NCBI GenBank assembly: GCA_902556905.1 | Contig: CACDYK010000006.1 | Coordinates: 1 to 64,000 of the forward strand | Source: an uncultured Pelagibacteraceae bacterium | GTDB taxonomy: Bacteria > Pseudomonadota > Alphaproteobacteria > Pelagibacterales > Pelagibacteraceae | Length of the DNA stretch: 64,000 nucleotides | Direction of reading: 5' to 3' | In this document: positions 17,281 through 25,312 of the stretch, piece after piece | Layout of the letters: each line of letters starts with the position of its first letter | Numbering within the stretch: position 1 is the first letter of the stretch | Made by a program: the position numbers and the translations under genes | Notes under the pieces: generated by a model | Told to the model about the DNA's origin: nothing | Seen by the model: the letters and a program-made list of their open reading frames with translations, nothing else | Databases searched by the model: none

Positions 17281-19257
17281 TTATTTAGAACTTTTAGGTC
17301 CTTTAGTTGGATCATTATCAAAATTCATATGATAATCTTTTTTCGGATTTTCATAATCGCCTAAAATATTTCTAATATTACTTATTTCACCTGGTGCCAT
17401 TCCAATTTCTTTGAGTAAACTATCTAAGAAAGGTTGATGAGCTCTGTATCGCAATGCAGAACTAACTACATTATCTGCTAAATTACCACTTCTTGCAGAT
17501 CCACCTGTACCATCGGATGCTTCTCCACCGCCGCCTCCAGTGCTGGATGTTCCACTAAAGCCAGGCAAACCATTAACATCAACAATTTTAATATCTCCAA
17601 TGTTAGCCATTGGTTTAACACTTTCTCTAATGATTGACTCAATCTTATCAGCAAGTTTTAAACGTAATGCACTTCTTCTACTTGCGTCACTTCTAAGATT
17701 TTCAGCAGAGTTTAATGCTTCTTTACCTGCAGCATCTATCTCATATCTTAATTTTGCAGCCATAGTTGCATGTCTATCTTGCTCAGCTTTAGATGCAGCT
17801 GTTATTACATCCACTTTTTTAATCCCTTGTGCTTTTTCAACATATCTAGCTGAATTAGCTTTTTCTTCTGCTTCTATAGCTCTAGCTCTAGAATTTTCTT
17901 CTTCAGCTTTTGATTTTAAAACCTGTTTTGACTTATTAATCACTTCAAGATTTTTTTGATGCTCTTCAATACTTAATCTTTTAGCTTTTTCTATATCAAG
18001 AAGTCTCACTACTCTTTCAGATTCAATTCTATGTGAGTCTATATTTTTTTGTTGTTCAATCTTAGCATTTTTAACTTGTTGTTCTGAAACAATTTGAGCT
18101 TCTTCAGCCTCCTTTTGTCTTTCAGATTGTTCTTTTATAATAGCTGCTTTTTCTTGAGCTCGTTTGATATCAACTTGTCTTTGCTTTTCAAGTCTTGCAT
18201 ATTCACTTTCTTTATCAAGATTTAAAATTTTAACTTCTGTTTCTAAATCTTTTTGTCTTATTTCAAACGCTGAATTTTTCTCTAATTCATTTTGCTCTTT
18301 TCTTCTTTTTTCAATTTCTTCGATAAGTCTTGTTTCTGTTAATTTTCTTTCAACCTCGATAACTTGATTTTGTGAAATTTTTGCAACTTCAATTTGTTCT
18401 TGACTTCTTATTTCAGCTTCTTCTGCTTCTCTTTCTTTTTCAGCTTTTTCTTTTATTGTCTCTGTTTTTTCTTTAGCTCTTTGAATAGCTATTTCTCTTT
18501 CTTGTTGATACTTAGAAAACTCCTCATTTTTCTTAATTTCTAATTCTTTTTGAACTGTTTCTAAATTTTTATTTTCAATTGAAATTTTTGTATCTTGAGT
18601 AATATCATTTCTCTTTTTCTTTCTCTCTTCGATTTGCTCAGTCAATTGAGTTAAACCTTGAGAGTCAAAAGTATTAGCAGGATTAAACATTTCAATAGGT
18701 GCTTGATCAAGAGAGATAATAGAAACTGTTTCAAGTGCCAATCCAGTATGCCCTATTGATTCATTTGCAATGTTAGCAACTTGTTTAACAAATTGACCTC
18801 TATTTTCTTGTATTTCATCTAAGGTCATTTTTGCTGCAACTTCTCCAAGTGCGTCTGCAAAACGACCAGCAACAACCTCTTTTAAATGTTCTGGATCAAG
18901 AGTTCTGTTACCTAAAGTTTGTGCTGCAGTTGATACTGCTTTAGCCTCTGGTGGAACTTTCGTAAAAAATTCTGTAACAAGTTCTGCTCTCATTCTATCT
19001 TTTGTAATTAGAGATTTGTCACCTGCTCTCTTTATATTCAGACTAAGTGTACGCATTCCTACTTGTGTAATATTATGAATTATAGGTAAGACAAACGCAC
19101 CACCAGATATAACAACTTTTTCCCCTAACATACCTGTACGTACAAACGAAACTTCTTTTGATGATCGTCTGTATAACCAATGTAATAAGTAAACTATAAT
19201 CGCAATTGCAAGTGCGACTAAAATTATACCTGCTATTATGTCTGCTCCTTTAGTCAT
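17281..19257 (-). CDS. Flotillin/YqiK-like membrane scaffold protein
   Basis: The 658-residue protein has an N-terminal transmembrane segment (IIAGIILVALAIAIIVYLLHWL), an SPFH domain from about 35 to 210 (VRTGMLGEKVVISGGAFVLPI, ELVTEFFTKV), a long charged coiled coil from about 210 to 510 made of Glu/Lys/Gln repeats, and a Gly/Ser-rich tail (STGGGGGEASDGTGGSARSG). This is the flotillin/YqiK architecture, which scaffolds membrane microdomains. It follows the rhodopsin gene by 13 bases, so the two are very likely co-transcribed. A role in clustering the rhodopsin or the symporter is inferred. Confidence 0.9.
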   Translation of the reverse strand: MTKGADIIAGIILVALAIAIIVYLLHWLYRRSSKEVSFVRTGMLGEKVVISGGAFVLPIIHNITQVGMRTLSLNIKRAGDKSLITKDRMRAELVTEFFTKVPPEAKAVSTAAQTLGNRTLDPEHLKEVVAGRFADALGEVAAKMTLDEIQENRGQFVKQVANIANESIGHTGLALETVSIISLDQAPIEMFNPANTFDSQGLTQLTEQIEERKKKRNDITQDTKISIENKNLETVQKELEIKKNEEFSKYQQEREIAIQRAKEKTETIKEKAEKEREAEEAEIRSQEQIEVAKISQNQVIEVERKLTETRLIEEIEKRRKEQNELEKNSAFEIRQKDLETEVKILNLDKESEYARLEKQRQVDIKRAQEKAAIIKEQSERQKEAEEAQIVSEQQVKNAKIEQQKNIDSHRIESERVVRLLDIEKAKRLSIEEHQKNLEVINKSKQVLKSKAEEENSRARAIEAEEKANSARYVEKAQGIKKVDVITAASKAEQDRHATMAAKLRYEIDAAGKEALNSAENLRSDASRRSALRLKLADKIESIIRESVKPMANIGDIKIVDVNGLPGFSGTSSTGGGGGEASDGTGGSARSGNLADNVVSSALRYRAHQPFLDSLLKEIGMAPGEISNIRNILGDYENPKKDYHMNFDNDPTKGPKSSK

Positions 19258-19270
19258 ATATTATTCCCCC

Positions 19271-19975
19271 TTAATTCTGATTACCTTTCTTTGTATCTTC
19301 TAAAGCTGCGCTATAAATTATCATTCCAAAAATGATTTTATTTAATACGTCAGCTAAATTATAAATTATGTTTAAACTGTTAATATTTGCTCCACCCGCA
19401 AGGTGCTCTATGAAGTATCCAATATGATATATTGAAAAACCTATTGTAATTATTAGTCTATTTGCAAAAAAAGCCATCTGAACTCGCTCATTATTGCAAG
19501 ATGCATTTGCTCGTCCAGCATCTCCCATATAAAGCTCTCCAATGATATAAAGCCATCCAACAATACCTACTAAGAACCCAAGAGTTACACTCATGTAACC
19601 ATAAGCCCCTAAAAGTTGTGCAATAACCCAAACTAACGTCCCAACTAGCAATCTCCAGAACATTCCACGCTTGATATCTGTAACTGACTTAAGCATTACA
19701 TAGAAAGTGAGTATTGTAAGTGGAAAAGTTAACAGCCAATCAATATATCTTAGTGCAGTTGGTGCTTGGCCATTCAAAACCCACAAATTTTTTGCATAGA
19801 AGTAATGAATCGATGACATTAATGCTATAACACCAACTAAATTCATTACTGTTCCCCATTTTGGAGACAGTCGTCCTCTTTCAAGAAAGAAAAATATTGC
19901 TGCACCTATCATCGCAACGGATATTAACCAAAAAGATCCGCCTACAACGTCTTGTGGAAGCAATAATTTATTCAT
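19271..19975 (-). CDS. Type I microbial rhodopsin with DTT motif
   Basis: Seven hydrophobic helices in 234 residues, with the retinal Schiff-base lysine K213 in YNLADVLNKIIFG and counterions D79 (RYIDWLLT) and D209. H57 matches the proteorhodopsin His75 and R76 the helix C Arg. The helix C motif positions are D79, T83 and T90, so the usual proton-donor Glu is Thr. The colour-tuning position is T87. In helix F the retinal-pocket Trp is F180 and the kink Pro is H184 (GFSIYHIGYF versus GWAIYPVGYF). It is therefore proteorhodopsin-like in overall sequence but not in the donor site. A weak or slow pump, a sensor, or another ion function are all possible. It heads the ten-gene minus-strand run. Confidence 0.93.
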   Translation of the reverse strand: MNKLLLPQDVVGGSFWLISVAMIGAAIFFFLERGRLSPKWGTVMNLVGVIALMSSIHYFYAKNLWVLNGQAPTALRYIDWLLTFPLTILTFYVMLKSVTDIKRGMFWRLLVGTLVWVIAQLLGAYGYMSVTLGFLVGIVGWLYIIGELYMGDAGRANASCNNERVQMAFFANRLIITIGFSIYHIGYFIEHLAGGANINSLNIIYNLADVLNKIIFGMIIYSAALEDTKKGNQN

Positions 19976-20212
19976 AAGCTAAAATTTTACCCTCTCAAGC
20001 TACATTTAAAGATAAAATGACGCGCAAAGCAAATTAAAAGTGTTTATATTTTAAATATATAATTTTTATATGTAGATGAAAACTTTTAGAGAAATTATAA
20101 AAAATTAAAAAAAAATTTTCAAATACAATCACTAGTAGAATTTTACAGAAAAATTTTTAGTTAAACCTTATTCATTCGATCATAACTTAATTATAGAATA
20201 TATTGCTTACTT
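19976..20212. promoter_or_regulatory. Divergent promoter region between rhodopsin operon and parA operon
   Basis: This 237-base AT-rich spacer separates divergent genes, so it must hold both promoters. On the minus strand a candidate pair TTTTCA-17-TATATT lies about 100 bases before the rhodopsin start, and a GAGAGGG ribosome-site-like run lies 14 bases before the ATG, rather far. A GC-richer patch (GACGCGCAAAGC) sits near 20020-20032 and could be an operator. No clear inverted repeat is visible. The promoter calls are tentative. Confidence 0.4.
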
Positions 20213-20851
20213 ATGCTTTCGAAGGTCATAACTATTTCTCAACAAAAAGGGGGTACTGGAAAAACTACCCTTGCTGTTCATTTAGCTATGGCTTTTATAA
20301 AATATCATAATTTAAAAGTTGCAATTATTGATACTGATCCTCAAGGAAGTTTGGGTAAATGGTTCATGATACGAACAGAAAAAAAAGTTTCAAATGAAAA
20401 TCTAACTTTCAAAACTGCTAGTTTATGGGGAGCACAATATGAGTCAAAAACATTAAAAAATGATCATGATATCGTTATCATTGATACCCCACCAAAAATT
20501 GAGTCAGATGCAAGACCTTCTATTGAAGCAGCAGATTTAGTTTTAATACCTATGGCTGCTTCACATGTTGATTTTTGGGCAACAGGAGCAATAGTTGAAA
20601 TAGCCAAAAAAGCAAACAAGAAAATTTTAGCACAAATTAATAGATCAAGTAAAAGATCCAAGCTTATAGATAAAACAAAAGATTTTATAAAAAGTCTAGA
20701 TCTTGAGTCGACTCAAACAATTATAGGAAATAGACAAATCTATACTTCTTCAATGGGCGAAGGTAAAACTGCAGTAGAAAAACAAAGAAAAGGTAATGCT
20801 GTAGATGAGATTAAAAAACTTTCAGATCAAATTTTAAATCAATTAAATTAA
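20213..20851 (+). CDS. ParA/MinD-family ATPase (orphan)
   Basis: The 212-residue protein opens with the deviant Walker A box QQKGGTGKTTLAVHLA at about 9-24, has IIDTDPQGS (Walker A-prime) near 39-47 and IVIIDTPP (Walker B) near 83-90. It resembles small ParA-type positioning ATPases. No ParB or parS-like repeat is adjacent, so a chromosome or plasmid partition role is not supported. It is separated by one base from a thioesterase and leads a catabolic gene run. It may position a protein cargo, or simply share the promoter. Confidence 0.88.
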   Translation: MLSKVITISQQKGGTGKTTLAVHLAMAFIKYHNLKVAIIDTDPQGSLGKWFMIRTEKKVSNENLTFKTASLWGAQYESKTLKNDHDIVIIDTPPKIESDARPSIEAADLVLIPMAASHVDFWATGAIVEIAKKANKKILAQINRSSKRSKLIDKTKDFIKSLDLESTQTIIGNRQIYTSSMGEGKTAVEKQRKGNAVDEIKKLSDQILNQLN

Positions 20852-20852
20852 T

Positions 20853-21320
20853 ATGTCTCTACTTCTAAATACTACTAAAATTGTTAACGAATGGACCGAT
20901 TACAACAATCATATGAATTTATCCTTTTATATATTAGTTTTTGATAAGGCTGCAGAAAAAATTTTATCAAAATTTAATATGGGTGAAGAAGCAGCAATAA
21001 AAACAAAAAGAAGCACGATGGTTGTAGAGACGCACACTACATATAATAACGAAGTTAAAGAAGACGATGATGTAGATGTTTATCTTTCATATTGTGATCA
21101 TGATAAAAAAAGATTGCACTATAAATTGGAAATGTACGAAAAAAGTAAAAATGTTCTCTCTGCAACAACCGAGGTTTTAGCTTTATATATTAATTTAGAT
21201 TTGAGAAAAGTAGCAGAATTTGAAAAAGAAAAAATACTGATAATGAACAATTTTATTGATGAAAATAAATCAAAATTTAAATTTGATAACTTGCAATTTT
21301 TAAATAAACTTAAGAAATAA
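20853..21320 (+). CDS. Hot-dog fold thioesterase (4HBT-like)
   Basis: The 155-residue protein contains EWTDYNNHMNLSFYILVFDKAAE at about 13-35, the central-helix signature of 4-hydroxybenzoyl-CoA/FcbC-type thioesterases (D-x-N-x-HMN). VVETHTTYNNEVKEDDDVDVYL near 53-74 is the expected strand pair. Related proteins hydrolyse acyl-CoAs, including betainyl-CoA in carnitine breakdown. Its position before a TauD-like dioxygenase and a GMC dehydrogenase would fit a quaternary-amine or acyl-CoA side reaction. The specific CoA ester is unknown. Confidence 0.82.
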   Translation: MSLLLNTTKIVNEWTDYNNHMNLSFYILVFDKAAEKILSKFNMGEEAAIKTKRSTMVVETHTTYNNEVKEDDDVDVYLSYCDHDKKRLHYKLEMYEKSKNVLSATTEVLALYINLDLRKVAEFEKEKILIMNNFIDENKSKFKFDNLQFLNKLKK

Positions 21321-21330
21321 CCTTAATTAA

Positions 21331-22170
21331 ATGAATACAGAAATAAAATTACTATCAGGTGCGCTTGGCGCAGAAATTAAAGGAGTTGATTTAACTGATA
21401 TTTCAGATGAAAATTTCAAAAAAATTAATGATTTACTTTTAGAGCACAAAGTAATTTTTTTTAGAGACCAACCAATTACTAAAGATCAGCAGGTAGCTCT
21501 TGCAGAAAAATTTGGTCCTTTAGAAACACATGCTTATGTTAAAGGCTTAGAAAATTATCCAGAAATTGTAAGAATCATAAAGGGTAAAGAAGAAAAAAAC
21601 CAATGGGGTGAGAATTGGCATAGCGATGTAAGTTATAATGCTAAACCAACTAAAGCAGTAATTTTAAGATCATTAAAAATACCTCCTGTAGGAGGAGATA
21701 CTTGTTTTTCTAATATGGAATTAGCTTGGGAAACATTAGATCCCAAAATTCAAGATAAAATTAAAAATAAAAAAGCTATCCATAGTTCACTTGGAGCAGA
21801 ATTTTTCATCGATAACTATAAATACATGGAAGGTAATGAAAAAAGAAATTACGACTCTTATTCTAACGAACATCCAATTGTTAGAACTCATCCAGAAACA
21901 GGTAAGAAAATCCTATATGTGAATTGGACATATACAAAACAAATTATTGGTATGGATAAAGAAGAAAGCGATCAAATATTAAAAGAAATATTTGAACATC
22001 AATCAAGATTAGATTTAACATGTAGATTTAACTGGACTAAAGATACTGTTGCTATCTGGGACAATAGAAGCGTTATTCATTACGCAATAGCAGATTTTTT
22101 TCCTGGAAGAGGTTTAGGTTATGAAAGAATAATGGATCGTATTGCAATTGAAGGTGACCACCCTCAATAA
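21331..22170 (+). CDS. TauD/TfdA-family 2-oxoglutarate/Fe(II) dioxygenase
   Basis: At 279 residues it has the expected TauD size. The metal site is HSD at residues 97-99 (NWHSDVSY) with the distal His near residue 250 (WDNRSVIHYAIADF); the late RGLGYERIMDRI carries the 2-oxoglutarate-binding Arg. The family hydroxylates taurine, phenoxyacetates, trimethyllysine-like compounds and other small anions. The next gene is a PhnZ/TmpB-type oxygenase, which in known pathways acts on the hydroxylated product of a 2-OG oxygenase (PhnY or TmpA). That makes an alpha-hydroxylation of a phosphonate a reasonable hypothesis. Confidence 0.88.
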   Translation: MNTEIKLLSGALGAEIKGVDLTDISDENFKKINDLLLEHKVIFFRDQPITKDQQVALAEKFGPLETHAYVKGLENYPEIVRIIKGKEEKNQWGENWHSDVSYNAKPTKAVILRSLKIPPVGGDTCFSNMELAWETLDPKIQDKIKNKKAIHSSLGAEFFIDNYKYMEGNEKRNYDSYSNEHPIVRTHPETGKKILYVNWTYTKQIIGMDKEESDQILKEIFEHQSRLDLTCRFNWTKDTVAIWDNRSVIHYAIADFFPGRGLGYERIMDRIAIEGDHPQ

Positions 22171-22175
22171 TCTTA

Positions 22176-22712
22176 ATGCAAGTTGTAGATAAAATAATAT
22201 CAAATTTTGTAAATAATAAATCTCTTTATATTGGTGAAAAAGTCACCATGTCGGAACACATGATACAAACTGCAATGCTAGCTGAAAAAGCAAAATGTAA
22301 TGATAATTTAATTTGTTCATGTTTATTGCACGATTATGGTCATTTTATTTTAGAAAAACCAGATGAGTTGGTTAAACTAAATGTAGACGGTCACCATGAA
22401 AATATAGGTTATGAATATTTAAAAAGTTTTTTTAAAAAAGAGATATTAGAACCAATAAAATACCATGTTTTAGCAAAAAGATATTTGGCAAAAGATAAAA
22501 AGTACTTTGATCTTTTGTCAGATGCTTCTAAAACAAGCTTAAAACTTCAAGGTGGTGTATTAAATCAAGAGGAGAGTAATAAATTTGAAGCTCAAGAATA
22601 TTTTAAACCTTCAATACTTCTTAGAAAGTTTGATGAGGCAGCGAAAAGAATTGACCTTAAAATGAAATCTATTCATGACTATCAAAAGTTGCTAACTTCT
22701 AAACTTATATGA
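22176..22712 (+). CDS. HD-domain mixed-valent diiron oxygenase, PhnZ/TmpB-like
   Basis: The 178-residue protein keeps the PhnZ pattern throughout: Y18 and E21 in LYIGE (the induced-fit pair), H28, the HD pair H52-D53 in LLHDYGHF, H74, H97 with K101 and R102 in HVLAKRYL, LSDASKTSLKLQGG near 114-127 and D153 in RKFDEAAK. These correspond to the diiron ligands and substrate-binding residues of PhnZ, which oxidatively cleaves an alpha-hydroxyphosphonate C-P bond. A generic HD phosphohydrolase would not be expected to keep YxGE or HxxxKRYL. It overlaps the downstream GMC gene by four bases (ATGA). Confidence 0.87.
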   Translation: MQVVDKIISNFVNNKSLYIGEKVTMSEHMIQTAMLAEKAKCNDNLICSCLLHDYGHFILEKPDELVKLNVDGHHENIGYEYLKSFFKKEILEPIKYHVLAKRYLAKDKKYFDLLSDASKTSLKLQGGVLNQEESNKFEAQEYFKPSILLRKFDEAAKRIDLKMKSIHDYQKLLTSKLI

Positions 22713-24289
22713 AATTTGATTATCTAATTATTGGAGCTGGTTCAGCTGGATGTGTTCTTGCAAATCGACTATCTAAAGATAGTCAAAATAACGTTGCTGT
22801 TTTTGAGGCCGGAAAACCAAGTGATATTTGGAAAGTTAATATGCCCCTTGCAATTCTTTATACAATGCATGATCCAAAATATAATTATAAATATTATTCA
22901 GAGCCAGAACCTCATTTACATAATAGAAATCTTTTTTGTCCAAGAGGAAAAATGATTGGGGGTTGCTCCGCTCATAATGGAATGGTTTATGTAAGAGGAA
23001 ATCCAAATGATTATGAAAGATGGGCTTCTTTTGGTTTGAAAGACTGGTCTTATGATAAAGTTTTACCCTATTTTAAAAAAATTGAAACTTGGTCAGAAGG
23101 GGAAAATGATTACAGAGGTGGAAATGGAATTTTACCGGTAAACCAATCAAAAAATAAAAACCCATTATTTAAAGCATTTATAGAATCTGCAGGTGAAGCT
23201 GGATACAAAATTAATGATGATATGAACGGTAAAGATCAAGAAGGTTTTGGTATGTACGATGTAACCATTCACAAAGGAGAGCGAGCAAGTGTTTCTAAAT
23301 ATTATTTAAATCCTGCAAAAAAAAGAAAAAATTTAAATGTTTTTACTGATGCTTTTGTTGAGAAGATTATTTTTGATGGAAAAAAAGCAATTGGTATTGA
23401 AGTAAAAATTAAAAATAAAATTGAAAAAATTTATGCTAATAAAGAAGTTATCCTTAGTGGTGGGGCAATAAATTCTCCACAATTGTTGATGCTTTCAGGT
23501 GTAGGCCCAAGTGAACATTTAAAAGAAAAAGGAATTGATGTCGTTCATGGCCTTGATGGTGTTGGTAAAAATTTACAAGATCACCTTGAAACTTATGTGC
23601 AACAAGAGTGTAAAACGTCAGACACTCTATATTCTTATGTAAATAAACTAAATATGATGAGAATAGGTATTCAGTGGTTTTTATCTAGAACCGGTCCCTG
23701 CGCTACTTCTTTTTTAGAAGCTGGTGGTTTTTGTAAATCTTCACCAGAAAGAGAATATCCAAATATACAATTTCATTTTTTTCCAGCTTTTGTAATTGAT
23801 CATGGATTAGTTGATCCTGACTGTCATGGTTATCAACTTCATGCTAGCCCTAATCATCCAAAAAGTAGAGGGCATATCACTTTAAATAGTTCTAACCCTT
23901 ATGATTATCCAAAAATTCAATTTAATTATTTAGAACATGAGGATGATCTTAAGCAAACAATAGAATGTATTCATGTAGCAAGAAATATTTTGGGTCAAAA
24001 TTCATTAAAACCTTTTGCTGGAAAAGAAATTGGTCCTGGAGAAAATGTTCATACAAATGAACTATTTGAAGAATATATAAGATCCAAAGCTGAAACAGCT
24101 TATCACCCATCATGCACTCTTAAAATGGGAGTGGATAGTATGGCTGTAGTAGATGAAAAACTGAAAGTACACGGTCTAGAAAATATTAGAGTAGTCGATG
24201 CATCTGTGATGCCTGAGATTACAAGTGGAAACCTAAACGCTCCAACATTAATGATAGCTGAAAGAGCTTCAGAATTTATTTTGGATTAA
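22709..24289 (+). CDS. GMC-family flavin dehydrogenase, choline dehydrogenase-like
   Basis: At 526 residues it has GMC length. The FAD-binding motif IIGAGSAGCVLANRLS is at 6-21; the first GMC signature region is GKMIGGCSAHNGMVYVRGNP near 80-99; the second is GGAINSPQLLMLSGVGP near 250-267; the C-terminal catalytic region is YHPSCTLKMG near 472, as in BetA (HPSCTCKMG). It oxidises an alcohol, plausibly choline-like, to the aldehyde. Coupled to the PhnZ-like gene and convergent with the ureohydrolase (14-base 3' overlap). The exact alcohol is not determined. Confidence 0.9.
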   Translation: MKFDYLIIGAGSAGCVLANRLSKDSQNNVAVFEAGKPSDIWKVNMPLAILYTMHDPKYNYKYYSEPEPHLHNRNLFCPRGKMIGGCSAHNGMVYVRGNPNDYERWASFGLKDWSYDKVLPYFKKIETWSEGENDYRGGNGILPVNQSKNKNPLFKAFIESAGEAGYKINDDMNGKDQEGFGMYDVTIHKGERASVSKYYLNPAKKRKNLNVFTDAFVEKIIFDGKKAIGIEVKIKNKIEKIYANKEVILSGGAINSPQLLMLSGVGPSEHLKEKGIDVVHGLDGVGKNLQDHLETYVQQECKTSDTLYSYVNKLNMMRIGIQWFLSRTGPCATSFLEAGGFCKSSPEREYPNIQFHFFPAFVIDHGLVDPDCHGYQLHASPNHPKSRGHITLNSSNPYDYPKIQFNYLEHEDDLKQTIECIHVARNILGQNSLKPFAGKEIGPGENVHTNELFEEYIRSKAETAYHPSCTLKMGVDSMAVVDEKLKVHGLENIRVVDASVMPEITSGNLNAPTLMIAERASEFILD

Positions 24290-25259
24290 CACAGATTAAG
24301 CAGATTATTTCAAACATAATTGCTGCAGCAACCATAGATGTAATTTGATTTGGATTATCTTTTGTTGGCATCAAGCAAGCAACATCACCACCAATAACGT
24401 TTTTTCCTTTTAAACATTGAATGAGTTTTCTTGCCTCATCCATATTAAAACCTCTATATGCTGACTCTATATTTGCAACCCCTGGTGCAACGGTGGGGTC
24501 TAAACAATCTAAATCAAAAGTTATGTAAATAGGATTATCTCCTATTCTATCTAAAATCTTTTTTACACATTTTTCATGTCCCCACTCTCTATACTCATCC
24601 ATAGTAATTACTTGGTAACCATTATCATAACTTGCCTGTAACCAATCTAACGTTCTTGGATTACCTCTAATTCCAATTTGAGTACTTGTATGAGGATCTA
24701 CATTTCCTTGTTTAACTAAATACGATGCCCAGTGCGCTGCTGATTTTTTTGCACCTAAGAAATGGTCTAACTTTTCAAAACAATCTGTATGTGCATCAAA
24801 ATGAAGAAATGTAATTTTTTTTCCTTTAGTTAATTTAGAATTTTTTTTTGCTAAACTTTGAACAATTCCTCCTGTGATAGAATGGTCTCCACCAATTGAT
24901 ACAACTGGCTTCTCTGCTTGTTCAATTTGATCATAAAAAGCAGAAATTCTCTCAATACATTTTTCATTGTTATTTGCTTCAGGAAAAGGAACATCACCTA
25001 AATCATGAATTTTTTTCATTTTCCAAGGGTCAATTCCGTAATCTAAATGTGATCTTTTAAGCATTGCTGAAATATTTCTTACAGCTCGAGGACCTAAATG
25101 CTGATCTCTTTCGGTAGTACCATTTCCTGTGCTATGTGGAACACCCACTAAGGCAATATCACAGTTTTTTGGATCAGGATCATTTTTGCATCTAAATAAA
25201 GTGGGAATACCCCACCAATAAAGAGTATCCATCATTATTTGATCTTCTTCTGAAATCAT
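24276..25259 (-). CDS. Ureohydrolase (agmatinase/arginase family)
   Basis: The 327-residue protein holds the dimanganese ligands in SIGGDHSITGG near 121-131, HFDAHTDC near 151-158 and TFDLDCLDP near 247-255. The family hydrolyses guanidino groups to release urea: agmatine, arginine, guanidinobutyrate or guanidine. VAPGVAN rather than the usual PAFAPGTG is seen after the last motif, so I leave the substrate open. It overlaps the end of the GMC gene on the opposite strand. An adjacent DMT exporter diverges from its start. Confidence 0.87.
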   Translation of the reverse strand: MISEEDQIMMDTLYWWGIPTLFRCKNDPDPKNCDIALVGVPHSTGNGTTERDQHLGPRAVRNISAMLKRSHLDYGIDPWKMKKIHDLGDVPFPEANNNEKCIERISAFYDQIEQAEKPVVSIGGDHSITGGIVQSLAKKNSKLTKGKKITFLHFDAHTDCFEKLDHFLGAKKSAAHWASYLVKQGNVDPHTSTQIGIRGNPRTLDWLQASYDNGYQVITMDEYREWGHEKCVKKILDRIGDNPIYITFDLDCLDPTVAPGVANIESAYRGFNMDEARKLIQCLKGKNVIGGDVACLMPTKDNPNQITSMVAAAIMFEIICLICVNPK

Positions 25260-25312
25260 AATTTAATATTGCACAATTAATAAAAATATAAAGAAGAAAA
25301 GTTCTATGTTAT

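Noticed and set aside
19271-19975. Calling the rhodopsin a normal green or blue proteorhodopsin pump
   Set aside because: Donor, tuning, Trp and Pro positions differ from the proteorhodopsin pattern although the lysine and counterion are present.
20213-20851. ParA as evidence of a plasmid or genomic island
   Set aside because: No ParB, replication gene, integrase, tRNA attachment site or composition shift is visible nearby.
22176-22712. Generic HD phosphohydrolase (nucleotidase or ppGpp hydrolase)
   Set aside because: The YxGE, HxxxKRYL and FDEAAK residues follow PhnZ/TmpB specifically.
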